From NCBI GenBank assembly GCA_946811185.2, contig OX328103.1, positions 32,048,266 to 32,112,265 on the forward strand: 64,000 bases of DNA, read 5' to 3'. Below the pieces are notes generated by a model. It searched no databases, was not told the DNA's origin, and saw nothing but the letters and a program-made list of their open reading frames with translations. Made by a program: the position numbers and the translations under genes. The stretch's first letter is position 1, and each line of letters opens with the position of its first letter. The DNA is from Hippopus hippopus (taxonomy: Eukaryota > Mollusca > Bivalvia > Cardiida > Cardiidae). Positions 1-13,800 of this stretch are shown here, piece by piece.

Positions 1-32
1 TTTTTTCCCCACTGAATGCTGTCCACTTTTGT

Positions 33-268
33 TTAACTCTTTTCTGAATTGAAATTTTTTAGACTTGTCCAAATTAAAAGTATTTGCTGACAACAAAACA
101 AATGTAATTCACAAATTGAAATTTGTTTTGGGAAGGGTAGAAAACATGGGAAACAAAGAAAATATGGGTTTATAGCATTTTCTCCTTTTCCCTCAATTTT
201 CCCACAATGTTTTCAAAAGTTTTTTTTTAAGGATTGTTAAAACTGTGGATTGTGTGGTAAAGAGCTAA
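33..268 (+). repeat. MITE-A copy
   Basis: TTAACTCTTT at the left and GGTAAAGAGCTAA at the right. The central palindrome is partly decayed (GCATTTTCTCCTTTTCC is seen once). Confidence 0.7.
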
Positions 269-689
269 AACAGCTGAAAAAGTGAAAAACATTTATTTGC
301 AAGTTTCTAATTAAACTGAATAAATACTAGAATGTTTCGTTTGTTTTTATGTTTAATACCCTCCCCCTCCAGAACACTTTAGAGGACTATATATATTATA
401 CTGATTTAAAGTAAACATTTTATCTGTAGAAAAGTTGGGTTAACAAAGGTTATGCGTATTGTTTTTTATCTAGAACACACATTCTTGACACAACTTTGAA
501 ATTACAAGTATCCACTTTTGTTGTCCTTCAGAGTTATAATGTGAAACAAGAGTGTCGTCATCACAATATACGCCGCCACATGGCTGCTATTTCAAGCAGC
601 TAGCTTTAGAGACTAAAGTGTTGGAATTTCTAGCACCTACCTGGGTAGCTCAATAGATATATTGTGTTACTTGTGATCTAAAAGTTTTA

Positions 690-1432
690 CGCATGGACTG
701 ATGGATGGACAGACGGACGCACAACGGACTCATTGGTCATTGGCTTTGATTAAGCAATAAAAATATGAAGTTTCATGAAATTATGTCCATTAGTTGGAGA
801 TACATTGATGAAAAACATTTTTTTTCCCATGACACAGCAATAAATTCCAAAACCCTGACAATATGCGCTAGGTCACATGATCTGTGAAAATTTCATCCAA
901 ATCCATTGAGATATGTCAAGTAATTAAAGAGATATTGGTGAAAAATGAAATATAACATGAAGCCCCCTTTTTCCATGATGCAACTATAAATCGCAAAACC
1001 TTGACAATCTGCACTAGGTCACATGATGAGAAACATTCTATGAACATTTTATCCAAATCCGTCAAGAAATGTGGGAGGAGTTGCGTTCACAAGAAACAGA
1101 CTTTTGTAAGGATGGACGCAGTTTAAATTTGACATGAAGCCCCCTTTTTCCATGACACAGTAATAAATTCCAAAACCCTGACAATATGCGCTAGGTCACA
1201 TGATCTGTGAAAATTTCATCCAAATCCGTTGAGATATGTCCAGTATTAATTAAAGAGATATTGGTGAAAAATGAAATACAACATGAAGCCCCCTTTTTCC
1301 CTGATGCAGCAATGAATTGCAAAACCTTGACAATATGCGCTAGGTCACATGATGAGAAACATCCTGTGAAAATTTTACCCAAATCCGTCAAGAAATGTGG
1401 GAGAAGTGCTGCTGCTCCTCAATTTTATATAG
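690..1432. repeat. Tandem duplication of a roughly 305-bp two-part unit
   Basis: The segment at about 817-1112 recurs at about 1130-1432. Each copy contains two related halves, each built around CATGAAGCCCCCTTTTTCC, AAACCTTGACAATATGC and CTAGGTCACATGAT. A GATGG/GACGG-rich stretch precedes them. No coding sense. This is an unnamed intergenic repeat family. Confidence 0.8.
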
Positions 1433-2560
1433 ATCAGACACATTTTACCTGGAAACTAAAGTGGCATCACTTGCCGGAAGTGTAGGAAAGATTAGAAAGC
1501 CTTGGAAAATTTTTGCATAGCGGCTCCTAGCCTAGGCAGTTTCAGGTTTTTCTTTAAGACCAGGTAGGGTAAATCAAGCCGAGTGAAAGGGGGGGGGGGG
1601 CAGAGCGAGAACAAGGCAAGTTCGGGTAGATTTATATTTTCCGAAAGAAATTATTGTTGCCTCATTGTAACAGAGATAGAAAAAAAAATATGAAAATACC
1701 TGTCTAATATGAAGACCTATCGACGCTTGATACAAATCTAAACTCCTATCGTTGCCGTCGTCTAGTTTAGTCCACAGTCCGTCCTGTCAGATAAGTTGCA
1801 AGAGAAACGTCCATTAAAATTTTTCGAATGTTATATCTGCATTGAACACCTTAATTGTTCGTAGTTCTGGAGCATGCTAGCACTTTTGCCGAATGAACAG
1901 AACTTGTTCAATCTGAAATCTAGCAAACCGAAAGTAGCGACAATGCACTACAGAACCGGAAATGCGGTGATGACAACAGAGATGACGGGATCCTGTCTAT
2001 ATTTTACGCGAAGAAAAGCGAAAATCACAAGTAAAAGTTCGTTACACAGTCTGTATAGTACCGCAGTATTTCGGGCGTGATTTGTTGTAGAAGATAAAAC
2101 TGGTACCCGTTTGTCTTTTGTAACCGTGCGATAGGATACGAACGTTCGATAAACAGAAGTTCCTGTGTGGAGTTAGCGAAAAAGCCCGATCTCTCCGCCT
2201 GCTTGTATGTATTTTTAGAAATGGAAAACCCACGTTATTGCGTTTGACAATTTGTGTTTAAGGTCGGTTCATTATACTCCGATACAGATAGCTTTTGTAC
2301 AGGCGTAGGAATTTTCATGCATAATTGTGTATGTAGTAGTACATGATTGTACACCTATAATATAATGCGCAATATTTGCCGAAACAGGCGTCCTGTGACA
2401 CAGTATGACAAAAGGCTGATTTTTTTTTTTCGGAAGACAAAAAAAAAAAATTAGGGTCGGGGCAAAATCTCTAGGTAGGGTCGGGTTACCCGAAACAAAC
2501 TATTTTTTTTTACGCCTAATTCAATTCAGTAATTGTATGCACATGCATTTTGTATATTGA
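1433..2560. other. 5' flank, no gene seen
   Basis: Unique-looking sequence with an 11-base G run near 1590 and A/T runs near 2415 and 2440. No convincing open frame. It may hold the promoter and a noncoding first exon of the NO VEIN-like gene, but nothing here fixes a start site. Confidence 0.4.
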
Positions 2561-2569
2561 AATATGAGC

Positions 2570-2893
2570 TATGCTTTGGTAAAAGGGGTTTAAATGCATA
2601 TTTGTGGTGCATTATACCATGCAAGTCATCACATAATTACAGATCCATAAATCTATTTTGTCTAACAATCAGCTGAATCCTGAGGTAGAATGGTCCTTGG
2701 ACATGCACAAAATACACCAACAGCAAAAAGTTTCAACCCAGGTCAGCCTGGTAACCAGCATTTTCTCCTTTTCCCACAATGTTTCTGTCCTATAAGAAAC
2801 AAAGTCCATTATTTGAGCAACACAAAATTTGTTATCTGCAAGTGCTTTGAAATTCACTAAGTCTGAAATCTTTTCGTTCTATAGACAGTTAAA
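2570..2893. repeat. Chimera of MITE-B and MITE-A halves
   Basis: Starts like MITE-B (GAGCTATGCTTTGG, then CAGCAAAAAGTTTCAACCC). At about 2750 it passes directly from CAGGTCAGCCTG into the right half of MITE-A (GTAACCAGCATTTTCTCC) and ends ACAGTTAA. Confidence 0.65.
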
Positions 2894-2943
2894 CAGACTA
2901 TTTGCCAAGATACTAATTCTGTTGTGTCAATATTTTAGTCAAT

Positions 2944-4860
2944 ATGGAGATCAGTCCTGCTGTTCAAATGAGACGAGATGTACTGAAGAGAGATGTTAAG
3001 CATATATTATCAAGTCGGCCAAATGGAGTGCATATAAATGACCTGTGGAATACTGTTATGTCAGAAACAGGTCGAGTTGTTAGGAAAAAGGCGTATGAAG
3101 TCTCCCGTTTACCACAGTTACTAGAATACTGGACAGATGAATTCAGGGTTTCTAATAACATAGTTTACTTAAGGGAGACAACAGCATCAGCAGGTTTGGA
3201 AGGCACTTTTAATTATAATGCAGATTTCCCATCTATGTTTAAGGCTGAACAGCATTCAGACAGAGGCAATGAAGGATCATGTCATGGTTCAGGTGCTGTG
3301 TCAAGTGAAAGTGAAGATTGTGATGTAGATACTAACAAAGGAGTTCACTTACCTAAAATAGGTTCACAAAAGGCAGAAAGAACTGAGAAGGGGATGAGCA
3401 AAGAGACACAGTTAAGTGAACAAGAAATTAGAGAACTTCGTGAAGAGGTCATAAACAGACTCAAACATTATCCTGACGGGATCAAACATACAAATTTGTA
3501 TGGAAAGCTTGAATGTCACTTCCTTATCTTAGAGCGAATGTTATGTCAATGGCACAGCTTTGCTGGCTTCTTGAGGGAAAAAATGAGTGATGTTGTGACC
3601 ATAAACAAAAGAAACATTGTCAGAATTTGTTCAGAGGGGCAGAATAAGAAATGTGAAGCACAAGATCAAACTGCCATTTCAACTATGTCAGCTTTATCTT
3701 CCTGGGGGGCACCAGCTAGGCCAAGTACAAGTCAACAGGATATTAAAAAAACAGCCAATCAGAAAACTCAGAAAGGCAAAGAATGTAAAGTACCATCTCT
3801 TGAATTTATCTCAATAAGTGATGATGAAGATGAAGATAAAGATAGAAGAAGGCAAAAATCCAGTTCAGTTGATACTGTGGGCCTCACCATAGACAACCCA
3901 CAGAAATCAAACTTGGGCAACAATCAAAGTTTTGTTGGCTTGGGCCCATTCCCTACTTCAGCCCAAAATAGATTTATAGTGCCTCAACAGCAACATCTTC
4001 TGTTTCAAAGTTTGCCTGGGATAGTTCCAAGTCAACTTCAACCTTTGATGCAGTTACAGCTCAATCCTGCCTTAATGATGAACCCACTTACGAGAGGACC
4101 AGTTCCAAATCAGCCTGGCCCCTCTGGTATCCCCAGTGTTTCTGCTCCACCAATGAATCCACCACCATTGAATAATCATAATGATAATCTTGGTCCAAGA
4201 AACCAAAATGATATTGTTGACCTAACATTGAAGCAAATTGATAGAAAGGAGTTTGAAACAAAACAAATAGTTGTGCACCCAGTGAATATCCCAAGAAATA
4301 GACAGCCACCAAGAGACTTTGTGGATACTATCGCTAAAGAATGTATTGAAACTCTGGCTGAAGCAAATGAATATGCCCTACCTGAGAGGGTTGATAAACT
4401 GGTTTGTCAGCGATTTCAGATTCAAAATGTGAGACAGATCGGCTTTAATCATGTAACCCAGATACCATGTGTCAATGAGCTTAACAGGCTTTTGAACAAG
4501 ATCCATGCTTATGTTTTAGGGTTCATTAAAACTCGCTCTATCTGCACCCTTCATGAACTGAAAGAGTCACTGAGAGAATATGTACCAAACAAAGAGGATT
4601 TTTCAAAACTGAAAGTGGGTCCTCTTCAGAGATCACCAGTAGTTTATGAACAGTTTAAGTTTCCTCCGGATCAAGCCGAAATCCCAGAAATTACTAGTAT
4701 TGATGTTCTGGAACATTTCCGCAATTTCTTGACCAAGAAAAATCTGTGGACAGCTCGACTGACACTGGAGCCTTTTATGGACTATCTTGTGGAGCAATAC
4801 AATGCGGAAAATGCCTATTTTCTAGGTGTCAGAATTATGAGCCTCCCACTGGCTGCTGCA
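2944..4860 (+). CDS. Exon 1: LOTUS-like domains and SIM-bearing linker
   Basis: Long open exon of 639 codons ending at donor GTAAGT (phase 0). The ATG is the first in frame after an acceptor-like TTTTAG at 2933-2938, so a noncoding exon probably precedes it. Residues 10-80 have the LOTUS/OST-HTH pattern (ILSSRPNGVHINDLW, then a final strand NNIVYLRE). Residues about 160-230 (REEVINRLKHYPDGIKHTNL) look like a second winged helix. F288-I-S-I-S followed by DDEDED, and I424-V-D-L-T, have the hydrophobic-plus-acidic form of SUMO-interacting motifs. Residues about 330-415 are Pro/Asn/Gln-rich and probably disordered. The last 180 residues are helical and are where conserved folding resumes. Confidence 0.85.
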
Positions 4861-7800
4861 GTAAGTCCTTTCTCTAGAATAATGGGAATTTCTTTAGAAG
4901 TTTGACCATGGGAATAATTACATGGTTTTTGTTTTGATACACTGCACAGAAAAATAATGGAATTCAGATAAAATATATGGTATGTATACTTGGCTATTTC
5001 TGTCTCCTATACTCAATTTTATAGATCAGTCTATGCATGACATTTCCATGAACTTATGTCCGTTTTTTAAGCCCCAATAGTGGCAATAAGTAAATAATGC
5101 GGATGTTAAAATACATTAAAATTAAAATCACACCTTTTATGAGTTTGGAAAATATTGTGAAGATGACAATTTTTTTTATTGTATGTTCAGTGTTAGTGTT
5201 AATCTTAGGTAGAAAAATGAATTTAAAGCCAGGTAGGTAACCAAAAGATATAGCTACCTTGCGCTTTTTGACCTACCTGTAGAATATGTTCTTCTGCCAG
5301 CAGTTAACACTTGGACAGACCGAACAATATCAGACTGTCATCTTCACAATAATTTCCATACCACATTGTTTACTTTTGGCTGCTATCGGAGCTTTAATGG
5401 TACCAAAATGGTATAAAAGGTCATACTCTTTTCAAATATGTTGTCATGAAAGTTTGACCAATGGGTACTGAAACAAAAATTTTGCGATATTCATTACTGG
5501 CAATTTCATGACTAGATGTTTGAAAAGAGTATATATGGAATATTTTTTGTAGTAAATAGCCTGGTGCTTGTCTTTGATTTGTGCAGCATGAGAAAATTTG
5601 ATATTGCATGAGACTGAAGGTCGAGCAAGATGTCAAAATTTTCTCATGCAGAGAGAAGTAAATACAAGCACCAAGAGAGTTACTACAACAAAGTATTCTT
5701 TTTATCAAATACCTACAACTTTCAATGACAAAATTTTGCAATTATTGACATTTCATTTGAAAGCAGTAAACAGAATAATACAAATGATAGTGTATTACCC
5801 AGTAACTTTGTTTTATTGAATGGCAGATGAATATCATATTGTAAAATTTTGACCAATCAAATTACAAATCAATACATACATATTCAGTGTTTGTTATTTC
5901 ATCATACCATATTTGGAACCAAATTTCACAGTGTATAGATACAGAGTTTTTTCTATTGTGTGTGATATTTTATCTGCGCGCGATGCATGTATTTGAGCCA
6001 GAAAATTTCCAGGTATATAATAACAATTTTTATTTCACCATTATGGTATTGTTAAATACGGACATAGGTTTGCTGAAATATAAGGCATAGATCAATCAAT
6101 AAAATTAACCCTTTACAAAACAATCCCTGGTTTTTACGACCCAGAGGAAGAAGCCTTCTGAAAACATTGTGGGAAAAGGAGAAAATGCTAGTAACCAGCA
6201 TTTTCTCCTTTTCCAACAATGTTTTCTACTCTTATAAAGTCAAGTTTCAATTTTTGAGTCATGTTTATTTTGTCGTCTGCAAATGCTTTCAATTTGGAAA
6301 AGTCTAAAATTTTGTCGTAAGGAGTTAAGCACAGATGAGAGAAAAAGCCATTTACCTGAACATTTCAACAAAATTCTACCATTTTTCCATGCAGTGTATC
6401 AAATAAGACCATGTCATTGTTCCCCTTTGCTGACTCTTTTTATGAAGTAAATAAATAGTAAAAGTAAAGTTCTTCTGCAAGTGAAGATACCTGTCAGTCA
6501 TGGTTTACAGTTAACTCCTTACCAGACGACAATGTTAGACTGGTCCATATTGAAAGGCTTTGCAGACAAGAAATTAAGGTCTACAGCCCCTAACTCTCGT
6601 ATTAGGAGACGAAAGCTGCTGAGATTGCCCGAATAACCTTTACGACAATGTCGATGTTACACAATATTTACCTTTGAGTTATTGAGTCTATGCTCATATT
6701 AAAAGATGGAAACTGCCGAGAGTGGCCGAATAGCTTTACGAATACGTTGATGTTTACTGATGAGTTAGGGGCCGTGGACCTTAAATGTAGCCTCAAATGA
6801 TGTGATTTGTATTTTTTTAAGGATAGAAAACATTGTGGGAAAAGGTGAAAATGATGATTACCAGCATTTCTCCTTTCCAACAGTGTTTTCAAAAGCCATT
6901 TTCAGAAGGGATGTTAAAAAACTCTATAAACCCATAGGTGTATGTTGGTACAACAAGTAACCTTAGTATTTCGTACAGATCATGATCAGGCAGCACAAAA
7001 TGCCCATTCTCTGCTTGGATGTTTGATCTAAACAATGACCATGAGTATCTTCATTACAAAGGAGTTCAAATGTCTTAAGCCATGAAAGAGTACAGAAAAA
7101 GCTAAAACAATTTTTCTTGTCTACTTTTCAGGTTTTAAAGAAAGCACAAAGGGATGCTGCAGGCAACAGAAGAGAGGTTTTTGAGCATTGCAAAACTCAG
7201 CTGAAAGACGAAATTGAGGATGCCTTTAGGTATGAAAGGGGTTAGATAGGATCTGACACAAGTGGGCATTTGAGATAAAATTTTTTATTAAACATGTCTA
7301 GAAAAAATGTCACTGAGTGAGCCTTTGGCAAGCTTACTAGCAATTTTGCAGACAAGTTCAGCCCTTTTCCAAATGATTCCTGGTTTTAACAACCCTGGGG
7401 ACAAGCCGTCTGAAAACATTGGGGGAAAAAGAGAAAATGCTGGTAACCAGCATTTTCTCTTTTTCCGACAATGTTTTCTGACTTTGAAAGACAAACTCTG
7501 TATTTTGAGTAACATTTAATTTATCATCTACAAATTACATCAATTTTGAGAAGTCTAAAATTTCTTCATTTGGTAAAGGGTGAATAAAATATGTCAAAAG
7601 TAAAATGTCAAAAAAAAAAAAATAGGGAGGAAATGTGATAAATCTTTTTTCCCTTGACTTCTTTCCTTTGAATACCTTTATAGCTTATGTTGCCACAGGT
7701 ATATTGCAGACTAGTTTAGTAAAGCCAACAAATGGCAGATTCTTTTAATCACACAACAATATCTGGCACATTATAGATCAGAATATACAAAACCATTAAT

Positions 7801-10800
7801 ATAGTAACTTCTATAAATTAAACCTCATTCATACCTCTGAAAGAAGTATAAAATGGCATGTATAAAATGATGTCACATTTTACATTACACAATGCTAGTC
7901 TCAAATGTTTGTTAGATAAAAAAACAACCAGCATTTTCTCTTTTTCCACAAGGTTTTCTACCCTTTCAGAGATAAATTCCATCATTAATTATAATCTACA
8001 CTAAGGTTATTGTCTGCAAATTCTTTCAAATTAGGGAAGTTTAAACTTTGTCGTTTGATAAACAATTATACACTGTCTGTTTCTTGAGTGTTTTCAAAGT
8101 ATATTTAATTGTACATAACTTAAATTCTTTACCAGACAACAAAATTTTAGACACTTCAGATTTGGAAGGGTTGGCAAACCAAATTCATTTTGGCTTAAAT
8201 GTTGGTACCTTTCTTAGAAAAGATAGAAAACATGTTGATAAAAGGAAAATATGCTGGTTGTTAGCATTTTCTTCTTTTCCCACGTTTCAAAACCCCTTTT
8301 CATCAGGGTTAATTAACACGGGTTTGTGTGGTAAAAGATTAAATACTATTCATAAAATACTAAGACACAAGTACAATGTATATTTTTCAGAAAATTCCGT
8401 GCTAGTATCTTGCAAACAGGTGAGGATGATGGGATGGAGGTTAGAGGTCATTATCTCAAAATGAGGCCAGATTTGGTTGTCATGGAGATTTTTGAAAAGT
8501 TTAGTCTGCTCATGACTGTGACGCAGGTTGGAGAAATGACAAGGGCCCATCAGAAAAAATTAACAAAAGTTATTAACGTAAGTTATTACATAAACTCTGT
8601 GGAAGTATTTTGCATGTATCAGACTTGAAATAATTATGATTAATGTCTTCACAATTTAACCCTTTACCAAACAGTCATGAGTTTTGATGACCAACAAAGG
8701 CCATCTGAAAGCATTTCGGAAAAAGGAGAAAATGCTGGTATACAGCATTGTCTCCTTTAACCACAACATTTCCCACCCTTTTAAAGAAAAATCGCAGCAT
8801 TTGAACCGGATTGACTTTTGGTAAACAGCATTTTCTTCTCTTCCTGCCATGTTATTTACCCTTTCATAGAGAAATTTCAGTTTTTGAGTCGTGTTTAATT
8901 TTTGGTCCGCAAATACTTTCAATTTGGACCATTTTAAAATTTTCTTGTTTGGTAAAGAATTAAAGAAATCTCCTTGTGAAGAACTTTATTGACATATTCA
9001 CCAACCATTCTCAATATTGTTCAGCTTTTAAATTCCAAGACTTCCCGTCTGATTGGCTGTGGTGAAAAAACTTCTGTACTATAATAACCCATAACCTTAC
9101 AGACCATCTTTCAACTTAACGCTTTACCACACAATTCTGAGTTTCGACAATCCCGATGAAGAAGCCTTTTGAAAACATTGTAGGGAAAGGAGAAAATGCT
9201 AATAACCAGCATTTTCTCCTTTCCCCACAAATTTTTTCCACCCAATCAAAGACAAATTCCATTTTTTGAGCTCGATTCAAATTGTCGTCTGCAAATTCTT
9301 TTAATTTTGACAAGTCTAAGACTTTGTTTTGTGGGAAAGGGTTAAACAGCTAACCCTGTACCAAATGTTCCTGTGTTTAAACAACTCAGAGGAAAAAGAC
9401 TTTTTAAAACACTGTAGGAAAAGGAGGAAGTGCAAGTAACCAGCATTTTCTTGTTTCTCCTCAATGTTTTCTACTCAACAACTCCCAAATCCATTGATTT
9501 GAAATACATCTTATTTGTCCTATGCAATTCCCATTCATTTGGAAATTTTGTGGTTTGTGAAAAAGTCTTAGGAAAAGATATCACCACCCTTGCATTGAAT
9601 TGGAAGGTAGCTGTTGAAAATGATGTGAGAAAAGGGGGAAAATGCTGATAACAAGCTTCAGTATTGACAAGATTAAAATTTGTAGCTCAGAAAAGAATTA
9701 ACCCTTTACCAAACAATCCCTGGTTTTTACGACTTTGACGGTGAAGCCTTTTGAAAACATCGTGGAAAATGGAGAAAATGCTGGTAAACCAGCATTTTCT
9801 CCTTTTTCCACAGTGTTTTCTACCATTTCAAAGACAGAAATAATCTGTTGAGCTACACTGGAATTGTTGTCTGCAAATGCTTTCAATTTCGATGAGTCTA
9901 AAATTCTGTTGTTTGAGAAAGAGTTAAGGCACTGGTTACAAGTATAAGGCATTATGTTTTTATAGGAGTTTGTAAATACAATGAAGAATGATGGTATTGG
10001 AAGATCTTTATTTCATCTGGCAATTTGTATGTCAAGTATGGCAGTTGAGGAGGCCACCATGGCAATATTGATACCTGCCACAAATGAGGAGACAAATTCT
10101 ACTGGACAAGAAAATATTGAGTTGAAACCTCCACCCAGAAAAGGTATTTTCCCAATTCCCAATATACTAAAAGATGGTATACATATTTTGTTTAACGCTT
10201 TACCTCACAGTCCCAAGTTTTAAAGACCTGGCTTATGAAACATTGTGAAAATAGGAGAAAATGCTGATAACCAGCATTTTCTCCTTACTCCTAAATGTTT
10301 TCTGCTGTTCCAAAACCAAATTTCAATTTTTGTGTAACTTTTGATTGTTGTATTTTCCATTCCGACAGGTCTAAAATGTTGTCATTTGGTAAAGAGTTAA
10401 CTCTTTATTTGATGAAATTTTAGGCGGTGGTATATTGAAGACTATTGCAGATCACAGATTTATGTTGATTAAATTATGGGATTTTTTTCTGAAATGATAG
10501 AAAACATTGTGTGAAAAAGCTGGAAATTTCTCTCAGAAAGAAGTTATGTGAATGCTCAAAACTGTTTCAAAATTTCTTCATTCAAATTAAATTTTAAATT
10601 TTCTCTTGTAAAACATAGAATTCTGACTTTTTCAGATGATTTGATTCATTTTATGAAAACTTACATTGAGAGATGTATGAATGCTGGATCTTTGAGTCTA
10701 ACCTATTTGGACAGAATTGAAGAAAGGCTGCTGGAAGATTTTGGGTTTCAAGACTTTAGGCTAATGGGCTATGGAAGGTTTCTTCAGTTTGTCACCACTG

Positions 10801-13800
10801 AAAACAAGATTAAACAGGTAATCCTAGAATTAATCCTTTACCAAACGTCCCAGTGTTTTGACGACCTTGAGGAAGTTGAGGAAGAAGCCTTTCATATACA
10901 TGAGCCATGCTCTAACAAAAAGGGATTTAATGCATTTCTCTGATGCATCATACCAAGCAAGTCATTACATTGTTGTGGATCTGTAGAATCCATTCTAACA
11001 TTCAACTGGATCTCGAAGTAGAATGGTTCTTAAACATGCTTGAAATTTACCAATAGCAAAAAGTTTTGACCCTGGTCAGCCTGCATGGACTCCAAACGCT
11101 GATATGGGTCAAAACTTTTTGCAGATTGATTTAACTTTCTTTCCACAGAGCATGGCTCCCCTACAGCATTCTTTCACACATATTATCCTTTTTACTGCCA
11201 CACTGTCTATCATGTAAACTGAGAGACCATAGCTGTCAATGTGCTATAAAACAACATTCAAAAGAGCCAAAAGATGTTGATATTTATTTAACCCTTCCAT
11301 AAACTGAGTTTTAAGGACCCTGAGGGGGAAAAAAAAAACTTTGATGAAGAAAGCTTTTGAAGACATTGTGGGAAAGGAGAAAAAGCTGGTAACCAGCATT
11401 TTCTTCCTTTTCCACCATTTTATTTATCTTAACAAAGAAAAAATTTTGCTGTCAATTTTGAGGGGCCCAAAATTTTGTCATTTATTAAAGAGTTTCATTC
11501 ATTCATTTGTTTGTTCGTTCATTCATTCATTCTTTTCAGGTTTTAGAGGAAGGGGGTGGTCTCCTGCTTGGTTCAAGTACAGCAGATGAGAAAGATGGAA
11601 TGTTTAAACCACAGCAAACAGACTTGCTGGAGTTCATCAAACAGTGTAAAATGTGTGGATTCACCCAGGTATGTGGTTTCTCTTTACAGTATCCAGCGTT
11701 CTCTTTGGTCATCACCTGAAAAATATTTGCCGCAGATAGCTTACCTCTTAAAAAAACCTTAGACACATCCAATTTTAAAGCATTTGCAGACGAAAAATCA
11801 AATTTGCCTTTAATGATGGAATTTCTCTCAATACTGAAGACAATCTTGTGGGAAAAGTTAATTGAGATTGTTGCTATTTCATGAAATTCTTACTTTGCAA
11901 TTTCATTGTTTTAGCCTGAAGAGATAGAAAGTGCTCTCTGTAGACATTATGGTGTGAAAGAAGTACGCCATCTTGGATATGGAAATATAACAAGACTGCT
12001 GAGTCATGCTGAGAAACACAGACAGGTCACTTACGCAGATTTCATAATTTACTACCAGTCTACTCTTACTAAACCATCCAGGTATGTGTTGAAATTTTGC
12101 TTATGTCATAGTGTCTTTATGTCTTTATGTTTTGACCCCGTACCAAAAAATCCCGTGTTTTTACAACCCTGGAGAAGGAATTGGGAAGAAAATGTGAAAG
12201 GAAAACAATGTTAGTAACCAGAACAGTCTCCTTTTTGCACTATGTTTCTTACCCATTCAGAGATAAATCTGATGAAAGTCTAAAATATTACCATCTGCTT
12301 TTCTGTTTGTGTGATTGCAATCATTACAGGCCACACAACCCCCTCCCCCCCCCTCTCCTTTCAACAGGTGTCTCTTCACCAGATGACAAAAGTTTAGACT
12401 AGCCCATACTGAAAGAATTAGCTAATGACAATGAACATAGCTCAAATGATTAGGGTTGCCTTTGAAAAGGTAGAAAATATTGTGGGAAAATGTGAAAATG
12501 CTGATCGATTTTACATTATTTGGCAGTCTCTTGTCTGTCAGTCTGTCTGTTCTACCCCCTGCCTCTGGTTCTCTTTCCCAGTTTCTGTTTCTTTCAGACA
12601 GCTTTGTTGTTTTTTTTTGCACAAGACGCCTTTCTTAAACATTTTGGCGATGAGCAGTTTTCTTTATTTCAGTTGTGATATGTGTTAAACCTTATCTGTG
12701 TTGGTCATTCATGCTTTACTAGCAGGTTTTATGTGGAGGTTTTAAATGTTATCTCCTGCAAATTTTGTAGCTTGGCTTTTCAAAGAAAATGTCCAGGTAT
12801 GGCCAGGTTGTCATGCAAAAACTTCGACATTTTCAAAAACTTTGACATTTTATAATATCTCTGTCATTACTGTAGATATTCTTTTCAAACTTGAATAGGT
12901 TGCTTACTTTCAAGGGGAACCCATAAAACAAGGGCAGGTAACCATCAAAGTATTTTTGACAGTTATGCCCCTTTTTTAACTTTGAATTTTCACTGAGAAT
13001 CAAGCAGTTGCAGCCCAGTATTGGCACCTGCATGTGGTGCTCTTGTTTCTCTAGAGGTAATGGATAAATTGATTTTTCTTTCTAGCTTACTACAAGGATC
13101 TGGTCAGAGAGTTGGAGTTCTTGGTCATCAAACCAAAGACCTTGCTAAGATCTGTCTACACAACTGTCCACTGCTGGAAGATCTGGCTGAGTGGAGTCAG
13201 TGGAGTTTAGTGTTTGAACCTGAGTTGGGTAAACTGAAGGACTTTGTACAGAAATATGGAGGGGTGACCAATAAAACATTAGAGGGTAAATGTTCTGTAG
13301 ACATGCCTTGGTACTCGGAATGCCCTAGAACAAGTCAAGTCATATATTAATCCTGGACACACAGGAAATGCCTAATTATCACTTTGATAGAACTAATACA
13401 ACTGAAATACGTCATTAACCCTTTCCCAGACGACAAAATTTTAGCTTCGTCCATATAGAAATCATTTGCAGACGACAATTTTAATGTGACTCAAATGGTG
13501 CAATTTTCCTTTGAAAAACATTTTGTGAAAAGGAGAAAATGCTGGTTACCAGCATTTTCTCCTTTTTCCACCAATGTTTTCAAAAGACTTCTTTCCCAGA
13601 GTCATTATAAGTTGGCATTGTGTAGTAAAGGGTTAAGCTGTATAACCCTATACTCCACAATCCTTAGTTTTTCTTATTTACCCATGTTTTCCACTCTTTC
13701 AGAATCAGTTTTCAATTTTTTGATTCGTACTTATTTTGTTGTCTGCAAGTACTTTCAATTTGGACAAGTCTAAAACTTTGTTGTTAGGTTAAATGATAAA

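Noticed and set aside
8410..8628. Separate small gene starting inside exon 3
   Set aside because: It overlaps exon 3 in another frame and runs past the splice donor.
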